From NCBI GenBank assembly GCA_017432405.1, contig JAFRJF010000186.1, forward strand, positions 1-28,311: a stretch of DNA of 28,311 bases, given 5' to 3'. Made by a program: the position numbers and the translations under genes. Positions 7,147 through 14,160 of the stretch are shown here, piece by piece. Under the pieces are notes generated by a model. It was not told where the DNA came from and ran no database searches. It worked only from the letters and a program-made list of their open reading frames with translations. Origin of the DNA: Clostridia bacterium (GTDB lineage: Bacteria; Bacillota_A; Clostridia; Christensenellales; Aristaeellaceae). The first letter of the stretch is position 1; every line of letters starts with the position of its first letter.

Positions 7147-7163
7147 TACGTTTGGCATATAAT
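7134..7163 (+). promoter_or_regulatory. Promoter of the flavodoxin redox operon
   Basis: A perfect TATAAT (7158-7163) has a poor -35 (TTGGAC, 7134-7139, 18-bp spacing). A good -10 with a weak -35 is what one expects at an LTTR-activated promoter. GGAGGA (7185-7190) then precedes the first CDS. Confidence 0.55.
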
Positions 7164-7197
7164 TATAGCATCAAGAACAGATTTGGAGGACAAAACC

Positions 7198-7719
7198 ATG
7201 GCAAAGACTTTGATCGCATACTTCTCCCGTGCAGATGAGAATTACTTCGGCGGCGCGATGCGCTATGTAAAGGTGGGCAACACCGAAATCGTATGTAACA
7301 TCATGAAAGAAATGATCGACGCGGACAGCTTCAAGATCGAAATGAAGGATCCCTACTCCCCGGTCTACATGACCTGCATCGAGGAGGCCAAGAAGGACCT
7401 GCGCTCGAATGCGCGGCCGGAACTGATATCCATGCCGAAGTCCATCGATGAGTACGACACTATCATCCTGGCCTATCCCAACTACTGGGGCACGATGCCG
7501 ATGGCGGTGTTTACCTTCCTGGAGGCGTTTGATTTCAGCGGAAAGACCATCCTGCCCCTCTGCACCAACGAGGGCAGCGGCATGGGCGGAAGCGAGCGGG
7601 ACATCAAGCGCGCCTGCCCCGGCGCGGCGGTGAAGAAGGGCCTGTCCATCACCGGCAGTCAGGCGGCGAATTCCAAGGGCACAGCACAGAAGTGGCTGTC
7701 CGCGAACGGGCTGATGTGA
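7198..7719 (+). CDS. Flavodoxin (cytoplasmic)
   Basis: A 173-residue flavodoxin-fold protein, first gene of the redox operon. The phosphate-binding loop at the N-terminus is degenerate compared with classical TxTGxT flavodoxins: KTLIAYFSRADENYFGG, then VGNTEIV, the arrangement of the Flavodoxin_4 subgroup. DTIILAYPNYWGTMP supplies the second FMN-contact loop with aromatic Tyr/Trp residues, and LPLCTNEGSGMGGSERD the third. No signal peptide is present, in contrast to the paralogue at 9396. The longer reading frame from 7078 is rejected because it overlaps the promoter and lacks a ribosome binding site; GGAGGA lies 7 bp before the ATG at 7198. It probably carries electrons for, or reduces, small molecules using bound FMN. 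Confidence 0.85.
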   Translation: MAKTLIAYFSRADENYFGGAMRYVKVGNTEIVCNIMKEMIDADSFKIEMKDPYSPVYMTCIEEAKKDLRSNARPELISMPKSIDEYDTIILAYPNYWGTMPMAVFTFLEAFDFSGKTILPLCTNEGSGMGGSERDIKRACPGAAVKKGLSITGSQAANSKGTAQKWLSANGLM

Positions 7720-7721
7720 CG

Positions 7722-8090
7722 ATGGACGAGCGTGAGATCATTCGGGAGATGTACCGGAAATACTGGCAGTACATGATCGAAAAGGACGCGGACGGGCTGC
7801 GGGGCCTGATGGCGAAGGACTACTATCTCATGCACATGACCGGCGTGAAGCAGCCCGCGGAGATTTTCCTGAAGGGACTGCTGGACGGGACATTCAACTA
7901 CTATTCCGCCGATCATGATGACATCGAGGTCAAAATTGACGGTGAGCGGGCGACGATGATCGGTCGCAGCCGCGTGTCCGCTGCCGTGTACGGGGGACGA
8001 AGGAGCACCTGGCGTTTGCAGGGGGATTTCACTCTGCGGAGGGAGCAGGGAGTTTGGCGGTTCACCAGCTCCTGGGCATCGACCTATTGA
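7722..8090 (+). CDS. NTF2-like / DUF4440-type small protein
   Basis: A 122-residue protein with the layout of the cone-shaped NTF2-like fold: an N-terminal helix pair (REIIREMYRKYWQYMIEKDADGLRGL split as EREIIREMYRKYW and KDADGLRGLMAKDY), then HMTGVKQPAEIFLK, and four beta strands ending RREQGVWRFTSSWAST. The WRFTSSW end matches SnoaL/DUF4440 members that keep the order strand-W-K/R-I-x-S. It starts two bases after the flavodoxin stop, so cotranslation is likely. Such proteins bind or isomerise small hydrophobic ligands, but no catalytic residue can be assigned. Function in this operon is unknown. Confidence 0.65.
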   Translation: MDEREIIREMYRKYWQYMIEKDADGLRGLMAKDYYLMHMTGVKQPAEIFLKGLLDGTFNYYSADHDDIEVKIDGERATMIGRSRVSAAVYGGRRSTWRLQGDFTLRREQGVWRFTSSWASTY

Positions 8091-8093
8091 AGC

Positions 8094-8741
8094 ATGAAGA
8101 ACAAGAAGATCATACTGGATGTATGCCTGACCCTGCTGCTGGGCTGTCAGATGGCGTACTCACTGATCAGTGAGGTCTCCCACGAGATCACGGGCCTGTG
8201 CATGATTGCTCTGCTCGTGCTGCACCACATTTTGAACGGCGGCTTTCATCGCCATCTCTTCAAGGGCAGGTATTCGCCCTACCGTGTGACGCTGACCGCC
8301 ATTGACGCGACGATGCTTGTCATATTCCTCACGCAGGGCATCAGCGGCCTGATGATGGCGAAGCACATTCGTCTGTTCAACGTCACCGGCGCGAACTGGG
8401 CGCGACAGGCGCACCTTGCCGGGGCGTACTGGGGTTTTGTGCTCTGCGGCATTCATGCCGGGCTTCACATGACCGGGCTTTTCCGGAAGTGGCAAAAGAT
8501 CCAGCGGCGGGGATTGAAGGCGTGCGTTGCCCTGATCGTCATCGCTTCCGCAGCCTATGGCGCGGTGGCCTTTGTGCAGAGGGGCTTTCCAGAGTACATG
8601 GCGCTCCGTCAGCAGTTTGTATTCTTTGATTACAGCGAACCTCTGCCCGCGTTTTTCAGAGATTACGCCTTCATACTGTTCCTGTGTATGTCGGCTGGCT
8701 GCGGGATCGGATGTTTGCTGACGAGGAGGAAGAGACGATGA
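8094..8741 (+). CDS. DUF4405 integral membrane protein (putative b-type heme)
   Basis: A 215-residue membrane protein with about five transmembrane helices. It is rich in histidines placed at helix ends: SHEITG, LVLHHILNG, GFHRHLF, then AHLAGAYWGF and IHAGLHMTG. This is the DUF4405 pattern, related to cytochrome-b-like domains, where paired His residues on two helices can bind heme. After the last canonical helices an extra-cytoplasmic segment (FVQRGFPEYM to PLPAFF) and a final helix with a basic CxxxxxCLLTRRKRR end are present. The ATG lies three bases after the preceding stop and the gene overlaps the next one by ATGA. In the operon it is the only membrane component and the natural candidate to pass electrons between cytoplasmic flavoproteins and the exported flavodoxin (inference). 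Confidence 0.75.
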   Translation: MKNKKIILDVCLTLLLGCQMAYSLISEVSHEITGLCMIALLVLHHILNGGFHRHLFKGRYSPYRVTLTAIDATMLVIFLTQGISGLMMAKHIRLFNVTGANWARQAHLAGAYWGFVLCGIHAGLHMTGLFRKWQKIQRRGLKACVALIVIASAAYGAVAFVQRGFPEYMALRQQFVFFDYSEPLPAFFRDYAFILFLCMSAGCGIGCLLTRRKRR

Positions 8742-9376
8742 AGGTCATACTTGTAAACGGCAGTCCGAATGAACACGGCTGCACTTACACGGCATTATCG
8801 GAGGCTGCGAAGTCCCTGAACGAAGCCGGGATCGAAACGGAATTCTTCTGGATCGGCAGGAAGCCCATGCAGGGCTGTATCGGCTGCGGAGGATGCGGAC
8901 GCAAAGGCAAGTGCGTGTTCGATGACAAGGTGAATGAGTTCTTTGAGCTGGCACATGCGGCGGACGGCTTCATCTTCGGTTCCCCGGTGTATTTTTCCGG
9001 GATGAATGGCAGCCTGATGGCCTTCATGGATCGGGCGTTCTTCGCCGGGCCGAGGCATCCGGAGGGCAATCCCTTCGCCTTCAAGCCCGCGGCGGCGGTG
9101 GTGTCCGCACGCCGAGCGGGCACGACCTCAGCCATCGACCAGATCAACAAATACTTCCTGCACGGGCAGCTGCCGATCATATCCTCCCAATACTGGAACA
9201 TGGTACATGGCAACACGCCGGAGGAGGTCATGCAGGACGCAGAGGGCCTGCAGATCATGCGTCAACTGGGACGCAACATGGCCTGGTTTCTCAAGCTGAA
9301 GGAAGCAGGCAGTGCTGCGGGCATACCGCTGCCGGAGCAGGAAGAGACGCGCATTGCGACCAATTTTATACGATGA
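8738..9376 (+). CDS. NADPH-dependent FMN reductase / iron-sulfur flavoprotein family
   Basis: A 212-residue flavodoxin-like oxidoreductase. The N-terminal VILVNGSPNEHGCTYTAL is the FMN phosphate-binding motif of this family (GSPxxxGxT). A compact cysteine cluster CIGCGGCGRKGKC at about residues 47-59 resembles the C-x2-C-x2-C-x5-C cluster of archaeal and clostridial iron-sulfur flavoproteins, which bind 4Fe-4S. FIFGSPVYFSGMNGSLMAFMDR follows (second flavin loop plus dimer helix). The ATG at 8738 overlaps the stop of the DUF4405 gene by four bases and follows GAGGAGGAAGAG (8723-8734). The longer frame from 8684 is rejected. It likely moves electrons from NAD(P)H to flavin or Fe-S partners within the operon. 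Confidence 0.85.
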   Translation: MKVILVNGSPNEHGCTYTALSEAAKSLNEAGIETEFFWIGRKPMQGCIGCGGCGRKGKCVFDDKVNEFFELAHAADGFIFGSPVYFSGMNGSLMAFMDRAFFAGPRHPEGNPFAFKPAAAVVSARRAGTTSAIDQINKYFLHGQLPIISSQYWNMVHGNTPEEVMQDAEGLQIMRQLGRNMAWFLKLKEAGSAAGIPLPEQEETRIATNFIR

Positions 9377-9395
9377 TTTCAGGAGGATGAAACCC

Positions 9396-9977
9396 ATGAA
9401 AAAGCTGATTTCGCTGCTGCTGGTTATTGCTATGATGACGATGGGCGCTTCCCTTGCCGAGGGAGCACTGGTGACCTATTTCTCCCACGCTGGCGAAAAC
9501 TACAACGTGGGCGTGATCGAGGAGGGCAACACCGCGAAGCTGGCGAAGGTGATCGCGGAGCAGACTGGTGCGGACCTGTTCGAAATCGTGCCCGTCGTGG
9601 ACTACCCCCATTCCTACGACGAATGCCTGGAGGTCGCCACCGCCGAGCAGCGCGAGGGCGCTCGCCCGGAGTATGTGGGAGATGTGGAGAATTGGGATCA
9701 GTACGACACCATCTTCATCGGCTATCCGATCTGGTGGGGCGAGATTCCCAACATCGTGTACACGTTCATGGAGAACCACGACTTCGCCGGGAAGACGGTC
9801 GTCCCCTTCAACACCCACGAGGGCAGCGGGCAGGCCCACAGCCAGCGGGACATTGAAAGCACCCTGTCGGACGCCACCGTCTTGCAGGGCCTGGCGGTGC
9901 GCGGCGCCACGGCGCAGAACGACGCCGATGCCACCGCGAAGGCGGTTTCGGACTGGCTCAGCGGACTTGGAATGTAA
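9396..9977 (+). CDS. Exported flavodoxin (signal peptide)
   Basis: A 193-residue flavodoxin preceded by a classical Sec signal peptide: MKKLISLLLVIAMMTMG followed by ASLAEG, with cleavage expected after SLA near residue 21. There is no lipobox cysteine, so it is predicted to be secreted or held at the envelope. The flavodoxin fold starts at once with LVTYFSHAGENYNVG, then GNTAKLAKVI, DTIFIGYPIWWGEIPN and PFNTHEGSGQAHSQRDI. The loops match the cytoplasmic paralogue at 7198 but are closer to the standard form. AGGAGG (9381-9386) fixes the start at 9396; the frame upstream overlaps the previous gene and lacks a site. An FMN flavodoxin outside the membrane is unusual and, with the DUF4405 protein, points to extracytoplasmic electron transfer (inference). 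Confidence 0.8.
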   Translation: MKKLISLLLVIAMMTMGASLAEGALVTYFSHAGENYNVGVIEEGNTAKLAKVIAEQTGADLFEIVPVVDYPHSYDECLEVATAEQREGARPEYVGDVENWDQYDTIFIGYPIWWGEIPNIVYTFMENHDFAGKTVVPFNTHEGSGQAHSQRDIESTLSDATVLQGLAVRGATAQNDADATAKAVSDWLSGLGM

Positions 9978-9992
9978 CGGGAGGTCATGGAT

Positions 9993-11126
9993 ATGGTACA
10001 GAACAGGCATTTTCCCGAGATCCACGGCAACTTCGGCTTCGGCTGCATGCGCTTGCCCATGAAGGGCGGCCAGGTGGACTACGACGAGTTTTGCCGGATG
10101 GCGGACGCCTTCATCGCCTCCGGGCTCAATTACTTCGACACTGCCCACGGCTACATCAGCGGCCAGTCCGAGACCGCCATCCGCGACTGTGTAGCGAAGC
10201 GTTACGACCGCAGTCAGTTCCTGCTGACGGACAAGCTGACCGCGCCCTATTTCAAGAAGCAGGAGGACATCCGCCCCTTTTTCGAGCAGCAGCTGGCGTG
10301 GTGCGGCGTGGATTACTTCGACTTCTACCTGATGCACGCCCAGGACCGCAACAACTACCAGAAGTACAAGCGCTGCAGGGCCTATGAGACCTGTTACGCT
10401 TTTAAGCAGGAGGGGCTGATCCGCCACTTCGGCATCTCCTTCCACGACAAGGCTGAGGTGCTGGACATGATTCTCACCGAACACCCGGAGATCGAGGTCG
10501 TCCAGATCCAGTTCAACTATGTGGACTATGAGGATGCCTCGGTAGAATCGAAGAAGGTCTACGAGGTGTGCGAGAAGCACGGCAAGCCCGTCATCGTCAT
10601 GGAGCCGGTGAAGGGAGGCAGCCTGGTGAACCTGCCCGCCGAGGCGGACAAGATACTGCGGGATCTGAACGGCGGCAGCAACGCCAGCTACGCCCTGCGC
10701 TTCGCGGCGAGCTTCCCGCAGATGGCTGTGGTGCTCTCCGGCATGAGCGACATGGCGCAAATGACCGATAACCTCTCGGCCATGGCGGACTTCAAGCCGC
10801 TGAACGATGAAGAAATAGCGGCGGTCAAAAAGGTCAACGACATCTTCCACAGCCTGAACCTGATCCCCTGCACCTCCTGCCGCTATTGTGTGGAAGAGAA
10901 CGAGTGTCCCAAGGGCATCCGCATCCCGGACATGTTCGCCTCCATGAACGCCCATGAGGCCTTCCACAACTGGAACACGGGGTACTATTACAACAGCGTC
11001 ATCACCGGAGGCGACCACGGCAAAGCATCGGACTGCCTCCAGTGTGGCAAGTGCGAAAAGGTCTGCCCGCAGCACCTGCCCATCCGGGAGCTGCTGAAAA
11101 ACGTGGCAAAGACATTCGAGGGGTGA
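9993..11126 (+). CDS. Aldo/keto reductase with C-terminal ferredoxin domain
   Basis: A 377-residue cytoplasmic oxidoreductase. Residues 1-280 are the aldo/keto reductase TIM barrel: FGFGCMRLP entry, the catalytic tetrad candidates Asp and Tyr in YFDTAHGY, Lys in LTDKL, and His in DFYLMHAQ, plus IRHFGISFH and VMEPVKGG. The C-terminal 95 residues hold two cysteine clusters, CTSCRYCVEENECP and CLQCGKCEKVCPQH, the pattern of a 4Fe-4S ferredoxin-like domain. The fusion is common in Clostridia and methanogens. I prefer the ATG at 9993 because GGGAGG (9979-9984) is 8 bp upstream; the ATG at 9987 is only 2 bp away. Probably reduces an aldehyde or ketone with electrons from NAD(P)H or a ferredoxin/flavodoxin partner of the operon. 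Confidence 0.9.
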   Translation: MVQNRHFPEIHGNFGFGCMRLPMKGGQVDYDEFCRMADAFIASGLNYFDTAHGYISGQSETAIRDCVAKRYDRSQFLLTDKLTAPYFKKQEDIRPFFEQQLAWCGVDYFDFYLMHAQDRNNYQKYKRCRAYETCYAFKQEGLIRHFGISFHDKAEVLDMILTEHPEIEVVQIQFNYVDYEDASVESKKVYEVCEKHGKPVIVMEPVKGGSLVNLPAEADKILRDLNGGSNASYALRFAASFPQMAVVLSGMSDMAQMTDNLSAMADFKPLNDEEIAAVKKVNDIFHSLNLIPCTSCRYCVEENECPKGIRIPDMFASMNAHEAFHNWNTGYYYNSVITGGDHGKASDCLQCGKCEKVCPQHLPIRELLKNVAKTFEG

Positions 11127-11130
11127 GAAT

Positions 11131-11964
11131 ATGAACAGGGAAGTGATGATCGTCACAGGCGCAGGCCAGATCTCCATGGCCATCGCCCGCAGGATCGGCT
11201 ATGGCAAGAAGATCATACTGGGCGACAAGAAGATCGAGAACGCCAATGCCATCGCCAAAGTCATGAACGACGCAGGCTATGACGTAATCCCCTTTGAAAT
11301 GGATCTGTCCAGCAGGGAATCCATCCTTGCCATCATCGCGGAGGCGCAGAAGTACGGCCCCATCAAGTATCTGGTCAATGGCGCGGGCGTTTCGCCCAGC
11401 CAGGCCCCCATCGAGGCCATCCTGAAGGTCGATCTCTACGGCACTGCAGTGCTGCTGGAGGAGGTCGGCAAGGTGATTGCCGAGGGGGGCTGCGGCGTGA
11501 CGATCAGTAGTCAGTCCGGCTGGCGCATGCCCCAGCTGACCGCAGAGCAGGACAGGCAGCTGGCCACCACGCCCACGGAGGAACTGTTGTTCCTTGAGAT
11601 TCTCCAGCCGGAGAACATCCGAGACACCCTGCACGCCTACCAGCTGGCAAAGCGCTGCAACGAGAAACGCGTCATGTACGAGTGCGTGAGGTGGGGCGAG
11701 CGTGGGGCGCGTCTCAACGACATCGCGCCGGGCATCATCGTGACCCCGCTGGCCATCGACGAGTTCAACGGCCCCCGAGGCGACTTTTACAAGAACATGT
11801 TCGCGAAGTGCCCGGCGGGGCGTCCCGCGGCGGCGGACGAGGTGGCCAACGTGGCCGAGCTTCTGATGAGCGACAAGGGCGCGTTCATCACAGGCTCCAC
11901 CTTCCTGATGGACGGCGGCGCGACGGCCAGCTATTTCTACGGACCGCTCCAGCCCCAGGGTTGA
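11131..11964 (+). CDS. Short-chain dehydrogenase/reductase (SDR)
   Basis: A 277-residue Rossmann-fold SDR, last gene of the redox operon, starting 4 bases after the AKR stop. The cofactor motif is TGAGQISMAIA, a variant of TGxxxGIG in which Gly is replaced by Ser. NGAGVSPSQ replaces the usual NNAG. The catalytic Ser candidate is in TISSQSGW and the Tyr-x3-Lys is AYQLAKR. An insert of about 25 residues between them (LTAEQDRQLATTPTE region) is longer than in typical classical SDRs. The C-terminus ends GSTFLMDGGATASY, the usual position for the substrate loop and dimer helix. LNDIAPGIIVTPL is the conserved PG motif. Substrate unknown; the operon suggests reduction of a carbonyl compound. Confidence 0.85.
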   Translation: MNREVMIVTGAGQISMAIARRIGYGKKIILGDKKIENANAIAKVMNDAGYDVIPFEMDLSSRESILAIIAEAQKYGPIKYLVNGAGVSPSQAPIEAILKVDLYGTAVLLEEVGKVIAEGGCGVTISSQSGWRMPQLTAEQDRQLATTPTEELLFLEILQPENIRDTLHAYQLAKRCNEKRVMYECVRWGERGARLNDIAPGIIVTPLAIDEFNGPRGDFYKNMFAKCPAGRPAAADEVANVAELLMSDKGAFITGSTFLMDGGATASYFYGPLQPQG

Positions 11965-11989
11965 AAAGAATGAGTGTTTAATGAAACCA

Positions 11990-12063
11990 GCACTCTGGGG
12001 AAAGCGACACAGAACAGGACATTGTGTCTAAAACAGGACATTCAAACAGAAAACAGGACATTG
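11990..12063 (+). repeat. Transposon-end-like repeat, copy B
   Basis: Second copy of the sequence at 5921-5975, in the same orientation. It has the same GCACTC, GGGGAAA and GACAC start and then three AAACAGGACATT-type motifs (copy A has two). It lies 25 bp beyond the SDR stop and leads into non-functional coding debris. Together the copies bracket the LysR-redox operon island of about 6 kb. Confidence 0.55.
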
Positions 12064-12308
12064 AGGTTTCAAAGAAAAAAGATAGAATAAAACACGAAAC
12101 TGCGTTTTCCCAAAAATCCTGTGTCTTGTTCCTGCTTAACTCACGCATAACAAAGTTCTCAACCCCGACCATTGTATCAAAGTTGGGGTTGAGAGCCACC
12201 ACGACGGGCTGGCCTAATTACAGTTTAGAAGCAGTTCTTAACCCAATCTTCAAAATGCAACCACCGGATGCAACCACCCACCAATCGTCCATTGTATCAT
12301 TATTACCC
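12064..12308. other. Degenerate stretch with an inverted repeat, no intact gene
   Basis: A/T-richer sequence between repeat B and the methyltransferase relic. It contains an inverted repeat, TCTCAACCCCGAC with GTTGGGGTTGAGA (near 12150-12195), and a duplicated ATGCAACCACC. On the minus strand a short coding-like run (VVVALNPNFDTMVGVENF) is visible around 12135-12205, but the frame decays. It looks like IS or gene debris. Confidence 0.35.
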
Positions 12309-12701
12309 ACCAATGCCAAGAAAGTCAAGCAATTTAGTAACGTTGAAATCTATCAAGCAGATATGACACACTTGAAATATGCGGATGGCCGCTTTGACGC
12401 TGTCATTGCGGGTAACGTGATTCACCTGCTGGATGACCCCATTGCTGCTGTTGGAGAGCTGATGCGTGTATGCAAACCAGGCGGCAAAGTGATCATTCCA
12501 ACCTACACTAACATTTATAACGGCAAGCCTAGTAAGCTGGTAAAACTGTTTGAAAAAGCTGGGGCGCATTTCAAGAGTCAATTCGATCTGTATTCCTACA
12601 AAGCGTTCTTCCGAAATGCCGGTTTTGAGAACGTCGATTATCATGTGGTTGAAGGGAAGATGCCTTGCGCGGTGGCAGTGATAACAAAGGAGCATGAATA
12701 A
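12309..12701 (+). pseudogene. 5'-truncated SAM-dependent methyltransferase
   Basis: The C-terminal two thirds of a class I methyltransferase. Visible are motif II/III elements VEIYQADMTHLKYADGRFD (QADMTHLKYADG then RFDAVIAGNVIHLL), RVCKPGGKVIIPTY (post motif, KPGG), and the terminal strand-helix pair. The SAM-binding motif I (VLDLGCGTG-type) that should lie about 40 residues upstream is absent. The frame upstream (from 12024) is A/T-rich sequence containing repeat B and does not resemble protein. No ribosome binding site precedes a sensible start. An intact UbiE/Methyltransf_11 member would need about 80 more N-terminal residues, so I call it a non-functional relic, probably cut by the mobile element. 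Confidence 0.65.
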
Positions 12702-12759
12702 TCTGATGCCACCCCGAATTATCCTATGCAAAACTGTTCATCAAATGTTCACTGGCAAA

Positions 12760-12786
12760 TTAGCACTCGCCTCTTGACAGTGCTAA
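12760..12786 (+). promoter_or_regulatory. CIRCE operator (HrcA site), one mismatch
   Basis: TTAGCACTC (12760-12768), nine bases, then CAGTGCTAA (12778-12786). This is the CIRCE inverted repeat with one mismatch (C for G at 12778). That C completes the TTGACA -35 box embedded in the operator. HrcA bound here would block RNA polymerase directly. Confidence 0.85.
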
Positions 12787-12801
12787 CAAAATGAGTATAA
12801 T
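12774..12801 (+). promoter_or_regulatory. Sigma-A promoter of hsp20
   Basis: Perfect -35 TTGACA (12774-12779) and perfect -10 TATAAT (12796-12801), 16-bp spacing. Transcription should start near 12808, leaving a leader of about 155 nt. Confidence 0.85.
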
Positions 12802-12807
12802 TATATA

Positions 12808-12948
12808 CGAACCGAGGGGGAAAGGGAAAAGCCCCGGAGGTTCAGGGTAACAACATACAAAGACCGACGCCGACACGACAACCCGCCGTAAGGCATCACC
12901 CGACAGGGAATGCACCGACAGCGGGTGCGCGACCAGCGCAAGAGGGTC
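12808..12948 (+). promoter_or_regulatory. Structured 5' leader of hsp20
   Basis: The leader begins with a GAACC/GGTTC stem closed further by GGGG/CCCC around an A-rich loop (about 12809-12844). It later contains GCACC/GGTGC (near 12911-12928) and GACC/GGTC (near 12931-12948), the last ending just before the AAAGGAGG site. I see no sequence complementary to the full Shine-Dalgarno, so a classical ROSE or fourU thermometer is not shown. A structural role is inference. Confidence 0.4.
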
Positions 12949-12964
12949 AAAGGAGGTAAGAGTT

Positions 12965-13411
12965 ATGTTGATGCCGAGTATCTTTGGTGAGAACCTGTTT
13001 GATGAGTTCTTTGGTGACTGGGATCGTGAGATGCGTCGTATGGACCGTCAGCTGTACGGCAAGAACGCTGCCCGCGAGATGAAGACGGACGTGCATGAGC
13101 ACGAGGATCATTACGAAGTGGATATCGACCTGCCGGGCTTCAAGAAGGAAGATATCACGCTGGAGCTTCAGAACGGCTACCTGACCGTGACCGCCTCGAA
13201 GGGCCTCGATAAAGACGAGACCACAAAGAAGGGCAAGGTCATCCGGCAGGAGCGCTGGGCTGGTACGATGCAGAGAAGCTTCTATGTGGGCGATGCGCTC
13301 ACCGAAGCGGACATCGGCGCAAAGCTGGAGCATGGCGTGCTGAGCCTGAACATCCCCAAGAAGGATGAGAAAAAGCTTCCTGAGAAAAAGGTTATCATGA
13401 TCGAAGGATAA
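12965..13411 (+). CDS. hsp20: Small heat shock protein Hsp20 (alpha-crystallin family)
   Basis: A 148-residue ATP-independent holdase. The N-terminal arm (1-40) is followed by the alpha-crystallin domain about 42-130: TDVHEHEDHYEVDIDLPGFKK (split: TDVHEHEDHYEV and DIDLPGFKKEDI), the ELQNGYLTV strand, RQERWAGTMQRSFYVG, and the consensus A-x-L-x-x-G-V-L motif present as AKLEHGVLSLNIPK. The C-terminal tail carries KKVIMIEG, similar to the IxI/V oligomerisation motif. AAAGGAGG (12949-12956) is an excellent ribosome binding site. Expression is predicted to be heat-induced and HrcA-repressed through the CIRCE element, and transcription ends at the terminator 13424-13452. It is a single-gene transcription unit. 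Confidence 0.95.
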   Translation: MLMPSIFGENLFDEFFGDWDREMRRMDRQLYGKNAAREMKTDVHEHEDHYEVDIDLPGFKKEDITLELQNGYLTVTASKGLDKDETTKKGKVIRQERWAGTMQRSFYVGDALTEADIGAKLEHGVLSLNIPKKDEKKLPEKKVIMIEG

Positions 13412-13423
13412 ACGTCATACCCC

Positions 13424-13452
13424 CCCTGCTGGAGCGATCCGGCAGGGTTTTT
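13424..13452 (+). terminator. Rho-independent terminator of hsp20
   Basis: A 10-bp stem (13424-13433 with 13438-13447, one G-U pair) with a GCGA tetraloop, followed by TTTTT (13448-13452). Confidence 0.9.
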
Positions 13453-13514
13453 CTATTTGGATGAAACAAGGATGACAATGCCGCCCAACTATTGGACGGC
13501 ACTTTTCATGGCTG

Positions 13515-13832
13515 CTACTTGTTTTCCTTGTCCCTCTTCTCTGCCATGTCCTTCATCATCATGTCGAGGATTCCACGGGCGAAGGATTCCATCTGGTACT
13601 TATCGGGCTTCACGTTCTTCAAATTGAAAGCAGCGATGCGTTCGCCGGTCTCCATGTTGATGACGATCACGGGGCAGCCTTGGCGGATTGTCTCCTGGCG
13701 TTCAGCCGGTAGAGCGTTGAGTACAGCGTTCTGCAGCTCGTCAAAATCCTCGGGTTTGAGCTCGTCGTCCGGGATGCCACCGTGGTTGAGTTCAATCACG
13801 GCATAGCCAGATGTGTTCTTGGGTTTTCTCAT
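13515..13832 (-). CDS. Unknown 105-residue acidic protein
   Basis: I do not recognise a family. The protein has a basic start (MRKPKNTSGYAVIELNHGG), an acidic middle (PDDELKPEDFDEL), then AVLNALPAERQETIRQGCPVIVINMETGERI, here summarised, with a likely beta strand pair around PVIVINM and IAAFNLKNV. The end is a charged helix (GILDMMMKDMAEKRDKEN). No signal or membrane segment is present. AAGGAG lies 9 bp before the ATG on the minus strand, so translation is credible. It runs convergently toward hsp20, and no operon partner is present. The VIVINMETGERIAAF order resembles small DNA- or nucleotide-binding proteins only weakly, so no function is proposed. Confidence 0.6.
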   Translation of the reverse strand: MRKPKNTSGYAVIELNHGGIPDDELKPEDFDELQNAVLNALPAERQETIRQGCPVIVINMETGERIAAFNLKNVKPDKYQMESFARGILDMMMKDMAEKRDKENK

Positions 13833-14124
13833 GAGAATACACTCCTTCTTGGCGGGGGTGGATTTACCCAGATGGGTGGCCCGCCTATGGTATGTTTGCT
13901 CATGAATCCGTGTAAAGCAAGGACGATTTCAAGTCAAATCCGAGTCATTTCAAGTTGGGAAATAAGCGAAATTGATGTTTTACGCCAACTATATTATGCT
14001 TTGGGGGATCAGGTATGCTGTGGCTGATTAGAAATCAGTTGATTTACCTTGACAGAGACATCAATGATGTATTGAGCGAAAAGCATAAGAGCTTGTCGCG
14101 GGGCGCATAACAAAAAATTATTGT

Positions 14125-14142
14125 GGGGTGCAAATGCACCCC
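14125..14142. other. Short perfect hairpin GGGGTGC/GCACCCC
   Basis: A 7-bp perfect stem with a 4-base loop. TGCACCCC recurs at 14149-14156. On the minus strand an A/T tract follows after about 6 bases (ATAATTTTTTG), so a weak minus-strand terminator is possible. Confidence 0.4.
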
Positions 14143-14160
14143 GAAATATGCACCCCAAAG

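Noticed and set aside
5919..7238. Open frame of 439 codons on the plus strand
   Set aside because: It is the antisense shadow of the LysR gene and runs through its promoter. The translation is V/G/R/Q rich with no family pattern.
9366..11183. Open frame of 605 codons on the minus strand
   Set aside because: Antisense to the exported flavodoxin and the aldo/keto reductase, which have strong motifs and good start sites.
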